A stretch of DNA of 64,000 bases from contig WFMF01000297.1 in the NCBI GenBank assembly GCA_011033025.1, positions 1-64,000 of the forward strand, given 5' to 3'. A program made the translations under genes and the position numbers. Source of the stretch: Beroe forskalii (Eukaryota; Ctenophora; Nuda; Beroida; Beroidae). The notes beneath the pieces were generated by a model. It did not search any database, had not been told where the DNA came from, and saw only the letters and a program-made list of their open reading frames with translations. Shown here one piece after another: positions 28,654-40,406 of this stretch. Position 1 is the first letter of the stretch. Every line of letters begins with the position of its first letter.

Positions 28654-28793
28654 CTACTATCATTTGGAGCGTTTTTGTCGATGATTCCACCAGACACTTC
28701 GTCTTGTACCACGAAATTTTCGAGAATCCATTTTGCGGAGGAGTTCATAATTCTGTCGAAGTTGAGATGCGATGAGACAAAATTGGGAAAGAT
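28654..28793 (-). CDS. Candidate internal exon of unknown gene
   Basis: On the minus strand a 140-base open segment is bounded by an acceptor (CCTCAG) and a donor (AG|GTATGA). It reads IFPNFVSSHLNFDRIMNSS then AKWILENFVVQDEVSGGIID. The composition looks coding, but I do not recognise the sequence. It might be an upstream exon of the DSL gene, although its end phase does not fit the next exon at 26140 directly and another exon would be needed in between. Confidence 0.3.
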
Positions 28794-29459
28794 CTGAGGC
28801 ATTTATTTGCTTGCTATAAAAGTGGTATTTCACTATTTTATAATTGCCAATAATACCGGATTGTTCGAAAGCATACACACACTGTCAAGGGCCAATTTGA
28901 TCACTCAGGTCAGTTTGAGCCCAAATATGACCCAAATGGCATCATTGAAAGTCTCAAATTTTCATCTATTTTACGGAGCACGCAGAGCCAATTTCTATTG
29001 ATAAACGCTAAATCGACATCACTTAAATGTAAAGCGCGCGCGCAGAATGTTAATTAATTAATTATTATGATGACGCCAATCCTTTTATAATATTAATTGT
29101 CCATCGACGACTGCAGACAACGTAAATGCACAGAGCTGCCCTAGTCAAAGCAGACTAGAGTCAGTTTCATTCGAAGACGGGACATTTCGGTCCCATCCAT
29201 CGCAGTTAGTTTAGCTTTAGGTGCAGTCCAAAACGGCCAGCAGTTTCCGTTCATGACTGATGACGGTAGTGCCGATTTTCTCCATAATGGCGGCAGTTTC
29301 TGTCCAAAACTGGGAGTTTCGGCCCAAAACTGCATGGTACTGGTAGTCTCGGTCCAAAACTGGTACTTTCGGTGTCAACAACAGTATCAACATGAACAAC
29401 AGTACCATATTATAACAACAGCATCTCATAAACAATGGTAAATTTTTAACAATGGTACG

Positions 29460-30622
29460 TTATCAACAACGGCACCAATGGTCTCACGTTAACAATGGTC
29501 CCACGTTAACAACGGTACCACGTTAACAACGGTACCACGTTAACAACGGTACCACGTTAACAACGGTACCACGTTAACAACGCTACCACGTTAACAACGG
29601 CACCACGTTAACAACGGTACCACGTTAACAACGGTACCACGTTAACAACGGTACCACGTTAACAGCGGTACCACGTTAACAACGGTACCACGTTAACAAC
29701 GGCACCACGTTAGTACAACGGTACCACGTTAACAGCGGTACCTTATTAACAACGGTACCACGTTAACGACGGTACCTTATTAACAACGGTACCACGTTAA
29801 CAGCGGTACCACGTTAACAACGGTACCACGTTAACAACGGTACCTTATTAACAACGGTACCACGTTAACAACGGTACCTTATTAACGACGGTACCACGTT
29901 AACAGCGGTACCACGTTAACAACGGTACCACATTTACAAAGGGACCACGTTAACAACGGTACCACGTTAACAACGGTACCACGTTAACAACGGTACCACG
30001 TTAACAGCGGTACCACGTTAACAACGGCACCACGTTAGTACAACGGTACCACGTTAACAGCGGTACCTTATTAACAACGGTACCACGTTAACGACGGTAC
30101 CTTATTAACAACGGTACCACGTTAACAGCGGTACCACGTTAACAACGGTACCACGTTAACAACGGTATCTTATTAACAACGGTACCACGTTAACGACGGT
30201 ACCTTATTAACAACGGTACCACGTTAACAGCGGTATCACGTTAACAACGGTACGGTACAACGTTAACAACGGTACCACGTTAACAGCGGTACCACGTTAA
30301 CAACGGTACCACGTTAACAACGGCACCACGTTAGTACAACGGTACCACGTTAACAGCGGTACCACGTTAACAACGGTACCACGTTAACAACGGTACCAAA
30401 TTTACAAAGGGACCACGTTAACAACGGTACCACGTTAACAACGGTACGGTACCTCGTTAACAACGGTACCCCATTAACAACGGTACCTTATTAACAACGG
30501 TACCTCGTTAACAACGGCACCACGTTAACAACGGTACCTTATTAACAACGGTACCTTATTAACAACGATACCTTATTAACAACGGTACCTTATTAACAAC
30601 GGTACCTTATTAACAACGATTA
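29460..30622. repeat. 17-bp minisatellite with two palindromes per unit
   Basis: Roughly 65-70 units of GTTAACAACGGTACCAC. Each unit holds two restriction-like palindromes, GTTAAC and GGTACC. Common variants are GTTAACAGCGG, TTATTAAC for CGTTAAC, and GGCACC. A rare variant, GGCACCACGTTAGTACAACG, recurs at about 29701, 30026 and 30322, showing higher-order duplication with periods near 325 and 296 bases. It lies in intergenic DNA between the DSL gene and the BTB gene. Confidence 0.97.
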
Positions 30623-30714
30623 TTTACAACATTTTTATCAACAACTAAGCAAGACAACTCGAAAAAGAAAATGAAAACTAATGACCAGAGCTGCAGCACA
30701 TGCCTTTATATATG

Positions 30715-30990
30715 TTGGCTGACACCACTTTGCCATCTATGACGAACGGCGACGTATGCACATTCCGCATAGCAAGTCTATGACGTTGACACCACTCTGA
30801 ACCCAATCAAGCATGACGAATGACGCTACGTTCACATACCAAGTCTATGACGTTGACACCACTCAACGTCGAATCAAACATGACGAATGAAGTTACGTAC
30901 ACATACCGACTCTATGACGTTGACACCACTCAACGTCGAATCAAACATGACGAATGAAGTTACGTACACATGCCAACATCAAATCAAGCA
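30715..30990. repeat. About 63-bp tandem repeat
   Basis: Three to four imperfect units containing TCTATGACGTTGACACCACT, CGAATCAAACATGACGAATG and GTTACGTACACATACC. It follows the 17-bp minisatellite directly. Confidence 0.85.
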
Positions 30991-32928
30991 TGAAGAATAG
31001 TAACGTTTCCAAGATAACGTTGGATTGCATTATGCACTATTTACTTACCTGTCTGTGACCTTTCTATTGGTACCTTATATACTTACCACCATTCGTGAAT
31101 CGCATTCGGGAAAATATACCGTTTCTTGAATTGAATTGCACGATCAACTTTAGATACTAACAACTGCGCGCGCAACTCTACACGCAAAACAAATGAGCCC
31201 AGCGCGCGCAGTGTAATCGATTATTTGCGCAAATATAATCATGAAAATAATACCGCGCGTTCCATTTTAGCACTTCCTACTTGCCCCACTTGGCAATTTC
31301 GTGCGATACCTGACACAATAGATGGGTTTGTGTTGAGAAACACCATTCCTATAAAACCAAAATGTGACACAATAGCTGAATAGACTTACTGCTGTGAAGA
31401 GTAGTGGACGCAATTGTTAATATCTCTCTTTATCGAGTACTCTAGCTTTCTTTTTCGATCGATCTGCTCACAAATATGCGTAATCATTTTGTCCTACTGA
31501 CCACCCATTGTCCAATGTTCATGTTCATATTTTCAATGTTGATTTTGTCCACCGGCGATTATCGGTGTCCCAAAGACAAAGAAAGCGTTAGTTCCCCGCC
31601 CCTTGTATAACAATAAAAACATTTTAAATCTATAATATAAATAGAATAAATGAATTTGGTTAATATAGTAAAATGTAAATAGTAAAAATTCATTTCCGGT
31701 AAAACAAATTGAACTGGTAAAATTTTTATGATCGGCCGCTGGACAACTGCGCACATTCATTATTCAACTACGCTCAAAAATTGACCGTGGGAAAATAAGG
31801 ATGCAACCCAATCAGTAGATTGGGCACCCTGTTATGTCTCAATCTGTTGGTCAATCTCATGTACGCACTTGTCGGTAGGCTGTATAAACTCACCGGTTTT
31901 AACAATAATTGATAAATCTATTAAACCCTAATTTGTAACCAATAATATAAATCTTAATGCTAGGAGTAATGATTTTATCATAACTTCATGATTACAATTT
32001 TAGTTGCATACTTTCGCTTTCATAAACCTATCATCTCTCATTCTCTCAAGTCAACAGTCAACCCTTCAATGAGTGGCGAATGTCAAAACTCCTGACGCTA
32101 CGGATATGTTTCGGAAATGTTGACGACAAAAAGCTGCAGTTCATATCATCCCCACTCACCCTAGTAACTCGTTAAACTTTAACAAGAAAGTAAAGTCAAA
32201 TCACATTCTATTCGTGCCAATGCTGTCAACACCCAAAATATATCGGTACCTAAATACCATATTTGCTGCTGTCAAAGTGTAATAACTGGGTATCGTCAAG
32301 AAAAATTGTCATTAATCCTACACTAAATGGAACAAATATTAAAGAGTGAAAAACGGCCGAAACTTCGAATCCTCTCGCTATCACATTGATAATACATACT
32401 TATATAGACACCTGAAACAAGCTATTCGGACAAAATATGTCCATGACAGACAAAGTCCTAATTCGGACATTTGTCCGAAAGTCAAGCGATAAAATGTGAT
32501 ACCATTGCACGTGTACAGGCTGCCACTATAGTGCTGAGTCAAGTACTTAATACTTGAGAGCCCATGAATTACCCTAAACTATAATATTATAACCTATTGT
32601 TCAGTCCGATTGATCGGAGGGATTGTCCAGCGCCAGTTCACAGAGCTTGTCAATCTGTCTTCGTATCGCGTGCAGACAATCGTTACAATTCTCTTGATGC
32701 ATTCCTGAGAATTAATTGCTTAATTGGTGTGGAAAAGTGCATATTAAGTGCATACTTTATCACGTATCAGAATGAAAAGAAGTCAAAACAAACCGACAAA
32801 TAAATCATGTCTAGCTTAATAAGAGAAATATATTTCTAAATGTGGAGTCATGCACTTCCAGGCCGACCGACAACTGCGAAGGAAACATGGGCGAGGTAAT
32901 GAACGTAAATAGGCAGGCTCAGGTTAAT
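30991..32928. other. Gene-free stretch
   Basis: AT-rich sequence with no recognisable gene. Short open frames on the minus strand at 31533-31760 have no domain. A GCGCGC-containing patch at 31160-31260 may be a remnant of the GC-rich hairpin elements. Nothing else is supported. Confidence 0.4.
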
Positions 32929-32972
32929 GGCTCATGCAGTCGGCTAGGGAACCCTAGCCGACTGCATGAGCC
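32929..32972. repeat. Perfect 44-bp palindrome
   Basis: GGCTCATGCAGTCGGCTAGG with one further G forms a 21-base arm that is followed, after two A, by its exact reverse complement. It is 110 bases downstream of the BTB stop codon and could be in that 3' UTR. No relative is visible in the window. Confidence 0.9.
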
Positions 32973-33081
32973 AATATGTTCCACTCTACCTATTCTCCGA
33001 TGAGTTATGCACGCTCCTTCCTTCTTACTCCAACTCTCGTAGATAGCACGGAGAGTACACGTCAATTCCCAACTCCTCATC

Positions 33082-36077
33082 TCACTCCTCTTCAGCTTCT
33101 TCTCCATCTTCAGACACCTGAGGGTAAGGTGGGTTAAACCATCTGCAATATCAGGAAAGAGGTACCAATAATACTTATACATAACTTAATGCTTTTAAAC
33201 TTATGCACTTATAGGAACTGACTGTCATAGGGTCCGCCGATGGAAAGTCCGCGCTCCTCCAGAATACCCTATTTTGGAGTTCTTCTTCCAGCCAGAGGAA
33301 AGTATCCAGTTTTGACCTACAACCCATATGGAGCCGATCAGCCAAGTGTCTACCTATGCATTTCTATCTACAAACGCCAGTACAGAAGTGCTGTACTCTG
33401 ATCAACCAGAGCACACAGCAATGACGCCGTCAGAGTATTCTATAACCATTGTAACTACCACACACAGTGTGCTCTCCCATGGTAATTACCTATTAGGTAA
33501 CGAACATAATATGAATAGTTTATAATGAAACTTATGTATTGACTGCAACAATATACAAGTTTTACCGTGCATATACCAGGTGTATACCTTGTATAATCTT
33601 ATTATGTATAGGTACTGCATGTCTTTGTAAGTAAGTTAATGCTTCAAGAGCCTTTAAAGTGGTGTTGATTCTGCACTAATGCAGTGGAGTGGTGTGATGC
33701 CAACAATTTACCATACTAAACCCTGATAATGATGTCACTCAGAGCTGTCTATTAGATGCATGTATTACATCATACGGGGTTTTGTTCTATTCTCTGTAAT
33801 ACACAGCTGTTTGATCAAACAGGCCAAAGACTAAATTACGTGCTTTGTCATTTTATAGAGCATGTGGTAAAATGTAGAATAGGTAAGCAGTTACACACTA
33901 AAATGTATAGTAAGCCTGTACGCATGATTATTCATTCTTTCATTAATTGAACAAAACAAACCTCATCAATTTTTAGTCTACAGTAACGGTGACAGTTCGA
34001 ACTGCAGTTTGTGCGTCTTTTGTGTGCGCGGCGCACAGACATGTTATTCATATGTCTTTACGCCGCGCAAACGTGCGCCGCGCACACAAAAGACGCGCAA
34101 GAGCAGTTCGAACTGCTCCTGTAGCGCATATGTGTGCAGATCGCTCGATATGGAGGGCTCGATAACCTTACATACTAACACTTGCGCGCGCAACTCATTT
34201 ATAAAGTAAGTTACTGTATATGAGAGTTGCGCGCGCAAGTGTTGACTGTTGGTATGTAAGTATGTAAGGTTATCGAGCCCTCCGTATCGAGCGATCTGCA
34301 CACATATGCGTAACACTGACCTGACTTCAAGTAGTTTGCAGAGGTTCTGAGGAGTAATCTTATCATAGTCGGCTGTCTTCCGTAACTCCTCCAACGACTG
34401 CTTGGAACAGTAGTCTATACACTTGGCCAGGAGTTTTGAGAGGTGTTCCGTTTGCGCAAACACAAGGAGGGCCTGGGGAGATGAGAGGTCAAACACAAGG
34501 AAATATTATCGCTAAAATACAAGGAAGGCCTGGGGAGATGAGAGGTAAAACACAAGGAAATACTATCCTCCAACACAAGGAAGGCCTGGGGAGATGAGAG
34601 GTAAAACACAAGGAAATACTATCCTCCAACACAAGGAGGGCCTGGGGAGATGACAGGTCAAACACAAGGAAATGTTATCGCTCAAACACGGGGAGGGCCT
34701 GGGGAGATGAGGGGTCAAACACAAGGAAATATTATTGCTCAAACACAAGGAAATATTATTGCTCAAACACAAGGAAATATTATCGCTCAAACACAAGGAA
34801 ATATTATCACTCAAACACAAGGAAATATAATCGCTCAAACACAAGGGGTGCCAAGGGATATAACAGGTCAAATGAGTAAATTCTTACCATGGTAGGGGTT
34901 CTGTTCTTAATGAGATATTCCTCACATCGTCTGATCAGCTCGAACATATGAAGCTTGTTCCCGATAGTTGCCAGTCTCTCGCAGTTACTCTCACTAATTG
35001 GCTTGTTCGGCGGGTAGATCGTCTGTGAGATAATATCATCCCAAATAAGCAAAAATAGCATCCCTAAATGGCAAATTAGATAAATCGTCCACGTAGCTGC
35101 CCAGTATTATACTGGGCGTGACAAAGGGTGGACCAAGGTGAAGCTCTCAATACTTCAATACTTCAATAACTCAACATGTATTATGGAGATATTTAATGAC
35201 ATTTCGGGTACACTAGGGTATAAACCACAATATTGACCACAATATAAATACCACAATATCAATACCACAATATCAACCACAATACTGCACAATACGTCGA
35301 CACAATATAAACCCTTGGTTTACCTGGAGGAGCTGCAGTAAGTCGTCGGATCCGAGGTCCAGTTCAGGATTAGTGGCGTCCAGTTCCAACTCCTCATCAT
35401 CCCCCAGCTGGAGGATCTGGTTCTTTAGCAGGGGACTCCACATTGAGATTACTGCCTGCAGGACGAGGACGGAGAATTATTAAAGCTGCTTCTCATTCTG
35501 GTCGCAAATCACTAAATTAGAGGAAAATCAGAATTTATAATAAAATATGTGCAGGACAAGGTCTTGGGAACTGGGAAGTTGGGATAAGGGAAAGGAAACG
35601 AAGATTACGGTAAGGGAGCTCCATGAACTGGTGCAAACTAACAAATCACTGACGTTTAATGTTTTTGTTTTGTTTTTTACTTTTGGGACCTCTAAAAAGG
35701 GCGAAATAAGTCAGTTTTCAGGCTGACAACCTGAGTACCCCCTTTATCCTCCATAAAAGGGAATTAATGTTACAACTTCGTAGCCATGAACGTGATAACT
35801 GGCTGAGCTGGTCTTCAGAACGAGGTCACTAAACCCCCTAAACATGTTACAACATATACCTACTACCTTGTGAACGTGGTAACTGGCTGAGTTGGTCTTC
35901 AGAACGAGGTCTGAAAACTCCCACTAAACTCCCACTAAACTCCCAATAAACTCCCAATTAATTTCCCCAAGTTACCTTGTGGACGTGGTAACTGGCTGAG
36001 TTGGTCTTCAGAACGAGGTCTGAAAACTCCCACTCCTCGTTAAACGTAGGGTACTCCGGAGTTTCTTCAGAACTCAT
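33082..36077 (-). CDS. Small BTB/POZ domain protein
   Basis: Five exons with agreeing phases (complement): 35976-36077, 35324-35455, 34888-35022, 34321-34472 and 33082-33142; about 193 aa. The start MSSEETPEYPTF was chosen at 36077, where the BTB fold begins soon after with FSDLVLKTNSASYHVHK. Exon 3 reads TIYPPNKPISESNCERLATI then ELIRRCEEYLIKN, typical of the BTB C-half in MATH-BTB and related invertebrate families. A short helical extension (LLAKCIDYCSKQSLEEL) and an acidic end (WFNPPYPQVSEDGEEAEEE) follow. There is no MATH, Kelch or zinc-finger domain. It may act as a cullin-3 adaptor or BTB dimeriser; that is family knowledge, not seen here. Confidence 0.85.
33990..34315. mobile_element. 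Two adjacent inverted-repeat elements
   Basis: The first (about 33990-34122) is bounded by CAGTTCGAACTG palindromes and folds through TGCGTCTTTTGTGTGCGCGG and its inverse. The second (about 34127-34315) starts CGCATATGTGTGCAGATCGC and ends with the inverse, GCGATCTGCACACATATGCG, with inner arms GCGCGCAA and a 20-base AT-rich loop. The second family recurs at 37748-37866. Both lie in the last intron of the BTB gene and encode nothing. Confidence 0.75.
34485..34860. repeat. 24-bp and 58-bp minisatellite in a BTB intron
   Basis: Two period lengths are mixed: a longer unit with GGCCTGGGGAGATGAGAGG and a 24-base unit TCAAACACAAGGAAATATTA. The longer unit copies the acceptor side of BTB exon 4 (AAACACAAGGAGGGCCTGGG at 34458-34477), so the array seems to have grown from the exon edge. 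The long open frames through it are repeat artefacts. Confidence 0.85.
35776..35930 (-). repeat. Two copies of the 3' edge of BTB exon 1
   Basis: The true exon edge at 35971-36030 (KTNSASYHVHK plus donor) is repeated at about 35868-35930 and again, more diverged, at about 35776-35840. The nearer copy keeps an AG|GTA donor; the farther one has lost it. All lie downstream of exon 1 in intron 1 at roughly 100-base spacing. Confidence 0.85.
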
Positions 36078-37395
36078 TGTGTGTGTAGAAAGGGGTGTCG
36101 GATCAGGGGGCGAGCTTGGATTTATTGAAAGGGCAATAAAGGGATGTGCTTTCAGAGAGAAAGTAGAACTGTGAGTCGATTCCTTGGCTGGTTTCAAGAA
36201 GGCAGATCTATTCTTCTCAGGTCCGGCTCTCCTTACTTCCTTAGGTTCAGGCTGTTTCAGAACAGAAACAGTGAGCTACTCGTCCTGGAAACATTGAATT
36301 TATTCATGGCATGTGATTTCAATCGGTTTCCTAATTCTACAAAGAATGCGAAAATAAAAAATGTGGAGAAATTTGAAAATCATATGGATGGAATTTGATC
36401 TTTTGATGAATGATGATTCAATGTGTTTATCCCAGATTTTCAATAGCAGTATTACTATATTATATGAGACTTGAAATTTAGTACTTTAGCAGCGAAATTT
36501 CCGATTTAACGATGAGAAATTGTAAAACATAACACTATCATATTAAATCGCATTGAATCATTTGTAACGCCTTTTCTTTAAATCGAATCATCTCCTAAAA
36601 CTCCTTTGAGTAGGTGGTTTCTCAATCCTTGCTAAAATTTGATAATCTAACACCAAATTCCCCACTTCACAGGCTTTAGTTTACCCAACTTATCACCTGA
36701 ATCAAGAAAAGATGAAATAGCCGGTTTGACCTTATCATTTCAAAATCCTAAGTCATGGTAATGATGTCATGATAAACCACCCAATACATCTATGCGCTCC
36801 ATATAATGAGTTTCACTTTTCAAAGTAATACTTAAGTAACAATATTAACGAATTTCGCACGTGCTGAGTGCAAACCGTTTCCTGAGTAGGTGACTCCGAT
36901 GTGAACTTAGCTGAGGTAATACCCGATCAAGTGATATATGATATGGTCCTGTGTGTAGAATATATATTGTTTGAGTCATGCCACTAGAAAGCTAGAATGG
37001 CTTAGAACGGCGAACTCATGATGGCTTAAGACGCCTATTCCGCGTTTGAGACATAGTATAGTAGGAAAAGATAATGTCATCTTTATTTTCCTCGGCGAAC
37101 TTATGATCATCCTACACTTTCACAGCTATGTTTTAGGATCATTTCGAAATCTCGCGAGTCAATTCCGTTTCATTGTGGGCTGTTGCGATGGTCAATTCTA
37201 ATTTCTAAATAATGAAAAACTAGAGTTGGTTATCTGAAGTTTAATTTTAAACATAATTCATTGAACAATTGGTTACTTAAAAAATTTTATGCAGTTAATT
37301 ACTAACTTTTTCATCAATGAATCTTATTTAGATATCAATTAAATTTACAAATTTTCAACTTTCTAACGTTATAACACATCTTCCCAAGAAAAAAC
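36078..37395. other. Gene-free stretch between divergent genes
   Basis: AT-rich DNA between the minus-strand BTB gene and the plus-strand secreted protein gene, so it should contain both promoters. No clear motif or repeat was recognised apart from AT runs. Confidence 0.4.
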
Positions 37396-38395
37396 ATGAT
37401 GAAAGCAAACTGCGTGCTAATCCTTACTGTGGTTGCTTTTGGCTACAGTGAAGCGGCTTGTCTTTGTGCCGAAGTATTAAATGGATTCGGTGAGTTCGAA
37501 AAGTGGTAATCGCGTATCACATATTTCACGACATAGATGTTAGGGATCGTTCACATATTACGTAATCAATTTTTGGCCGATTTTAAGCCCCCCTCCCCCT
37601 CGTAATCAAGTTTACAGTAGTTGTATATTTTGTTACAATAACATGTAACGTAATCATTCAGAAACCCCCTCCCTCCCCCTAGGTTTTTACGTAATATGTG
37701 AACGATCCCATAGTGGTAAACTAATCACGAATTATGTCACGACATAGATGTTACGCATAAGCGTGCAGATCGCTCGACTGAGGGAGCGCTCGTTAATAAA
37801 GACACGCCCCTTGCCCTTCTCTATCGAACCCTCGTTCAATCGAGTGATCTGCAATCAAATGCGTCATTATATTTACTTATTAGTGGACCGTGCTCGGGTT
37901 GCACGCAAGAAAAAGCATGTGTACAATATTATTTTGAATTTTACTTTCGAATTTTACTTTCGAATTTTACTTTCGAATTTTACTTTCGAATTTTACTTTC
38001 GAATTTTACTTTTGAATTCGAATGACCTAATTTGTATTATTAGGGCCGTTTGAAATTACAAAATACAAACGGAATACTTTTCTTCTGCCATTTATTATGT
38101 TGAAATATTTCCAGATAATTCGCTACACGAGCCAGAGGACCACAGAATGACGTGTGACACGGAACGTGTAAACAACAAATCAAAAGGCGGTTTCATCAAC
38201 GGATTTGAGTACGAGATCGCATACGACGACGGCCCAGCATTCAAACGGACTGGTTTTACTTGTGGTGTTGTGCTGGAACTTCACAAAAAGTTCTGTGATC
38301 CGAAAAAGAAGAAGCATCTTCACGCAGATAAGTGCAGGCTTGTGGAGGCGAGCAGGAATCCGTGGCATGTATGGGATGAAGGGTCTTTGGCGTGA
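37396..38395 (+). CDS. Small secreted cysteine-containing protein
   Basis: Two exons, 37396-37489 and 38115-38395, join in phase to give about 124 residues. The N-terminus MMKANCVLILTVVAFGYSEA is a clear signal peptide with probable cleavage after SEA. The mature part begins with two close cysteines (ACLCAE) and has four more (MTC, FTC, KFC, DKC), so three disulfides are possible. Basic (KKKKHLHADK) and acidic patches are present. I recognise no family. The intron holds a small inverted-repeat element and a 13-bp repeat. The confirmed features are the signal peptide, conserved phase and six cysteines; function is unknown. Confidence 0.75.
37543..37709. mobile_element. Inverted-repeat MITE M2, copy 1
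   Basis: Termini GGGATCGTTCACATATTACG and the inverse CGTAATATGTGAACGATCCC are 23 bases or more long. The interior is C-rich (CCCCCTCCCCCTCGTAATCA) with a central GTTACAATAACATGTAACG. A second copy at 61418-61580 is about 95 percent identical by eye. It is flanked by TA, suggesting mobilisation by a Tc1/mariner-type transposase. It lies in the intron of the secreted protein gene. Confidence 0.9.
37748..37866. mobile_element. Inverted-repeat element, relative of 34127-34315
   Basis: TTACGCATAAGCGTGCAGAT then CGCTCGA on the left matches, inverted, TCGAGTGATCTGCAATCAAA then TGCGT on the right. The interior (AGGGAGCGCTCGTTAATAAA) is unlike the earlier copy. It encodes nothing. Confidence 0.65.
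37933..38021. repeat. 13-bp microsatellite-like repeat
   Basis: About seven units of GAATTTTACTTTC, in the intron of the secreted protein gene some 95 bases before the exon 2 acceptor. Confidence 0.9.
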
Positions 38396-40406
38396 GGTGA
38401 GGTAAGATGCCAAATATATGACGAATCAGAGAACTGATTTGAGCGTGTAAAGTGACTTAATTGATGACATTGAGTGGTTATTTGAAGTCGTTAATAAACA
38501 TTAGAACGTTACAGCTTTATAGTAATCGAGTACTTCAGTTGGCGATTTGTCTATCTTTGTCTTTAAAATCTACAGTTTAATGCTGTTTTTATTTCGTTGC
38601 TCATAACTTTTCGATCTGATTGGAATTTTTTGATGCGGTGAAAAATATTCAATCATTGATACGAACAGCATAGGTCGAAATTTGCGAACGAGGTGCTGCG
38701 TAGCAGCCCCGAGTGAGCTGTGTTTTTATAGGCCAACCGGGCTTGCTAGTAATGAAATAATTATTCAACTTTTCTATGATATTGAAGTTTTAATTCACTA
38801 ATCAGATGCAATATGAACACTGAACCGTTTATATTCAGCTTACGGTGCGAAGCGAATAACTATAAATAAGAAGTAAAATCCCCCAAAAGATAAATAATAC
38901 CTGTAGATAAGATGGATCCCACTCAAAGATATATCACAGTAATTGCTCTAGAGCTGTGCTTTGAGTTGCACGCAGTCCGTTGACATCAGAGCTACATATA
39001 TGCCCTAGTGAGGGATAATGGTGTTACATGTTCTATACGCCACGCACGAGAAATAGGCGGTTCAATATCATCAACTCACTACATCATGATATGATAATGA
39101 CGTTATCCTACCCGCCTATTTCTCGTGCGTGGGGTTTAGTACAGGCACAGTGTACCTTTATTGCAGTAATAAAACTTACTGTGCTGCTGGGGAGGGTAGA
39201 GTCGTTGGGGAGAAGGTTTTCAAAAGTGAAGACTGAGATGAAAATTCAAAAAGAGGGGCGAAAAAAGTCAAGTATATTCGTGATGAGGGGGTATAACAAA
39301 GTGGAAAAGGCAAAGAGGGATCAGAGTAGAAAAGAAGAGGGATGCATCTGAGGGATTCTTCAGTTACTTATAAACGGGGGACTAAGCAATCCAGACAGAA
39401 ATATCGTTCGGATTCTGTATGAGGTCTCGTAAAAAGCTACAAGCATAAAGACAGATAAGCGAATAAAACTCAACAAGTCAGATTGAATGAAAATAGTAAA
39501 TTCTAATTATTAAGTACTTACTTGATCAAAAGAATTTTGCAGCGCATTTGGCAAGAATTATTGTAAATCTATTCAAGTATTCATTAAGCAAATTCGACTC
39601 TGAACTTGGTAGATATTTCGATCAAATTGAAACGTTGTTGAATTGTTGATATTAATTTAAGTGTCATTAATTCTGCTAGGTATAAAATTTCCTCGTATTA
39701 GTTAATATGATCACATTCTATTTAGCTATTCTCAAATATACAAACATGGGCAAGCAAAACCATTCTCTTGAAGATATTAAATCAATGATCCAACGCTATT
39801 GTTGATCAAAAGTGTTTACAGAATATATCATTGATTCAGAGATCAAGATATCAAATTTAGTGAGTTAACAACTATTCAATTTATGTTATCAAGTTTAATA
39901 TGAAAGTACTTAAACACACTAATACAGTTATTATAAGATTATTATAATGGGTGATTGATCATCTTTGATTGAATATTGGGGTTTCTAATCTACAGTATTA
40001 TTCAAAACAAAATTTCATAGAATGTTTGTATGTACATCATCAATCATGCCAAATTTAGTGAGTTCAAGGGAATCAAAATCTAAACATTAAAATAGTAAGA
40101 TGTGTGGATAAAACTACAATGAACAATTATTAAATGGAAATGGGATCGATTGACAAACCAATGCTACTATTGTATTTATGCAAGAAACATGATCTCTCTG
40201 ACACCATGATCCTCGTTGAATACCATCTTTCACTGCAGCATACCGATCCCCAGGGGCCTTGGGCGTCTGCCGTCTATACCACACACATGAAAAAATAGGC
40301 GATCCAAAGAAATAATTTCACACTCATAAATAATGATAATGACTTCACTCACAGCCGTATATATAGTTTTGTGCATGGCATATATTTAGTCCTCAAATCA
40401 AGTCCT
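38396..40406. other. Gene-free AT-rich stretch with one MITE
   Basis: Apart from the small inverted-repeat element at 39040-39132, nothing is recognisable. An open frame of 107 codons at 39028-39351 runs through that element and is not supported. The right end holds the 3' flank of the GRINA-like gene. Confidence 0.4.
39040..39132. mobile_element. 93-bp inverted-repeat element
   Basis: Starts CCACGCACGAGAAATAGGCG and ends with the inverse CGCCTATTTCTCGTGCGTGG. The interior carries TCATCAACTCACTACATC and GATATGATAATGACGTTATC. A decayed relative lies at 24358-24428. Confidence 0.85.

Noticed and set aside
29460-30622. Possible CRISPR-like regular array
   Set aside because: Units are only 17 bases with no unique spacers, in animal DNA; it is a minisatellite.
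34650-34895. Periodic Gln/Asn/Ile-rich frame, possible low-complexity protein
   Set aside because: It is the translation of the intronic minisatellite next to BTB exon 4.
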